Shown: one piece after another, positions 5,594-6,691 of the stretch
Layout of the letters: every line of letters starts with the position of its first letter
Position numbering within the stretch: position 1 is the stretch's first letter
DNA from: Armatimonadota bacterium
Lineage (GTDB): Bacteria; Armatimonadota; JAAZEB01
Assembly: GCA_012841485.1 (NCBI GenBank)
Contig: DUUU01000235.1
Coordinates: 1-6,691 of the forward strand
Length of the DNA: 6,691 nucleotides
Direction: 5' to 3'
Notes under the pieces: model-generated
Told to the model about the DNA's origin: nothing
Database searches by the model: none
Seen by the model: only the letters and a program-made list of their open reading frames with translations
Made by a program: the position numbers and the translations under genes

Positions 5594-6691
5594 CTATACC
5601 AGGGTGAAGAGCACACTCCCCGGCTCATCTCCCTGGACCACGCGATACCGGATTCCGGTGAACGCCTTCCGGTGGGCCTCGCCCAGAACGCGGAGCTGCA
5701 CCTCATGTTCCGCTTGCCGTACGAAAAAGACGGTGTCTCCGGGACGCACCTCATCGGCGGGCACCAGGATATCGTCGGGGCGCAGGTCGTCCGCGCGGCA
5801 CACTGTTCCGCCGGTTGCCTTCAGTGCAAACTCGAAGAGCTGGCCGTCATCGGCGGCGCCGATTCTCCCCAGCAGGCCCTTGATCCACCGGCCGGGCAGG
5901 CCGCTCCTCCCGTGGAGAGCGCCCACGACCGCGCCCACGATGGCAGCGATGGTGTTGTTATCCTTCGTGTCGTTGACGGCGCGCACCAGCGCCTCTTCCG
6001 GGTCATGCGCGTGGCGGGCCAGAATGAAGAGCGCCGTGGGAACCGTCTCCATCAGGTAGGAGCCGGAGTGCCACCAGTCGCACGCATCACGGACGCTGAG
6101 GCCATCGCTGACCGCCCGCGGGACGCTCGCCTCGACAAAGAGCCAGAGTGGCCCCCGGTAAGGCACGTGCGGCGAGCGCGTCTCGTAAGCCGCCGCGCCC
6201 TCCAGGGGGCGGAGCGTGGAGCAGAAGAGATCGACCCACCACCTGGGGTCCGGGGCCGACGAAAGCCCCATCACCTCCCAGAGGAGCCGTTCCAGGGCCA
6301 GGCAGGAGCCGATAGAGGCCGGGTCGTTGTGAATGAGCATGGCAGCGAGGGCGACATCGGCCCATAGCGCCGGCGAAGGCTGCTGCAGGTGGGGCACCAG
6401 GATGGGGGCGATCCGCGCGAGCGCGCCATTCCCCGCGGACGCTACCCCCGCCCTCTCCCAGGGAACCTGCTCATCCTTATAGCGGCGGATGAACTCGCGG
6501 AGAGTGCGGCTCACGCGGAAGATCCACTGCTGGCAGAAGCGGCGCGCCAGGTGGTCGGGTACCAGGCCCTTATCCGCCAGAAGCTGCTCCAGGGTCCACA
6601 TCGCCAGCTGAGTGTACTCCGAGGGAAGGCCCACCGGGCGGTTCTCCGCGCGGGGATTCGGCAGGTAATCGCGGATGGTGCCATACCGCTG
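5594..6691 (-). CDS. ADP-ribosylglycohydrolase (ARH/DraG) family protein, N-terminus cut by window edge, altered metal-site motifs
   Basis: The last 365 residues of an ARH/DraG-fold protein. Active members remove ADP-ribose from proteins or small molecules using a two-metal centre. The frame is open at base 6691, and the family's N-terminal GxxxGDALG region, about 50 residues, is outside. Family marks visible: YGTIRDYLPNP, GLPSEYTQLAMWTLEQLL, SAGNGALARIAPIL (NGAxxR-type motif), LIHNDPASIGSC, GSYLMETVPTALFIL, and NDTKDNNTIAAIVGA followed by GALHGRSGLPGRW. The usual acidic pair in PSDDTQ reads E-Y here (codons 6619-6614), and the usual D-N-D-T reads D-N-N-T (5962-5951), so two expected metal ligands are replaced. 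After the ARH domain come about 80 residues (from about 5840 down) not typical of the family, with a repeated ADxxRPxDx segment. The annotated GTG at 6634 is internal and not the start. Whether it is catalytic is uncertain; the fold assignment is firm. Confidence 0.85.
   Translation of the reverse strand, partial: QRYGTIRDYLPNPRAENRPVGLPSEYTQLAMWTLEQLLADKGLVPDHLARRFCQQWIFRVSRTLREFIRRYKDEQVPWERAGVASAGNGALARIAPILVPHLQQPSPALWADVALAAMLIHNDPASIGSCLALERLLWEVMGLSSAPDPRWWVDLFCSTLRPLEGAAAYETRSPHVPYRGPLWLFVEASVPRAVSDGLSVRDACDWWHSGSYLMETVPTALFILARHAHDPEEALVRAVNDTKDNNTIAAIVGAVVGALHGRSGLPGRWIKGLLGRIGAADDGQLFEFALKATGGTVCRADDLRPDDILVPADEVRPGDTVFFVRQAEHEVQLRVLGEAHRKAFTGIRYRVVQGDEPGSVLFTLV

Noticed and set aside
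5513..6367. Plus-strand open frame of 284 codons opposite the ARH-family gene
   Set aside because: The minus-strand protein has clear family motifs over the same bases; the plus-strand product has none.

Overview
This is a GC-rich bacterial window (roughly two thirds G+C by eye, with strong G/C preference at third codon positions). All five real genes lie on the minus strand, so transcription runs from the right end to the left end. The two end genes run off the window. The sequence does not fix the organism. High GC, a PcrA-type helicase, sigma-70-like promoter spacing and ordinary housekeeping-type enzymes fit a free-living high-GC bacterium; Chloroflexota/Thermomicrobia or Armatimonadota are possible, but this is a low-confidence guess.

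Layout in transcription order: (1) 6691-5594, an ADP-ribosylglycohydrolase (ARH/DraG) family protein lacking its N-terminus at the window edge. It keeps the family fold motifs but has substitutions at both acidic metal-binding motifs and a C-terminal extension. (2) A gap of about 140 bases with a candidate promoter. (3) 5453-3891, an N-acyl-D-amino-acid deacylase (D-aminoacylase-type amidohydrolase) with all expected zinc ligands. (4) 3868-2732, a GT4 (GT-B) glycosyltransferase. (5) 2723-1770, a GT2 (GT-A) glycosyltransferase with a hydrophobic C-terminal part. (6) A gap of about 120 bases with a very good sigma-70-type promoter and a stem-loop at the predicted 5' end of the transcript. (7) 1649-1, the N-terminal three quarters of a UvrD/PcrA superfamily 1 DNA helicase, cut by the left edge.

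The deacylase and two glycosyltransferases are separated by 22 and 8 bases, each glycosyltransferase has its own Shine-Dalgarno sequence, and they look like one transcription unit. The two glycosyltransferases probably act on a cell-surface or exported glycan. The deacylase may recycle or salvage N-acylated D-amino acids; a link to envelope metabolism is inference only. The helicase has its own promoter and is likely an independent housekeeping repair gene. No tRNA, rRNA, CRISPR array, insertion sequence or phage gene was seen. No clearly new multi-gene system is visible; the most unusual item is the ADP-ribosylglycohydrolase homologue with altered metal-site residues.
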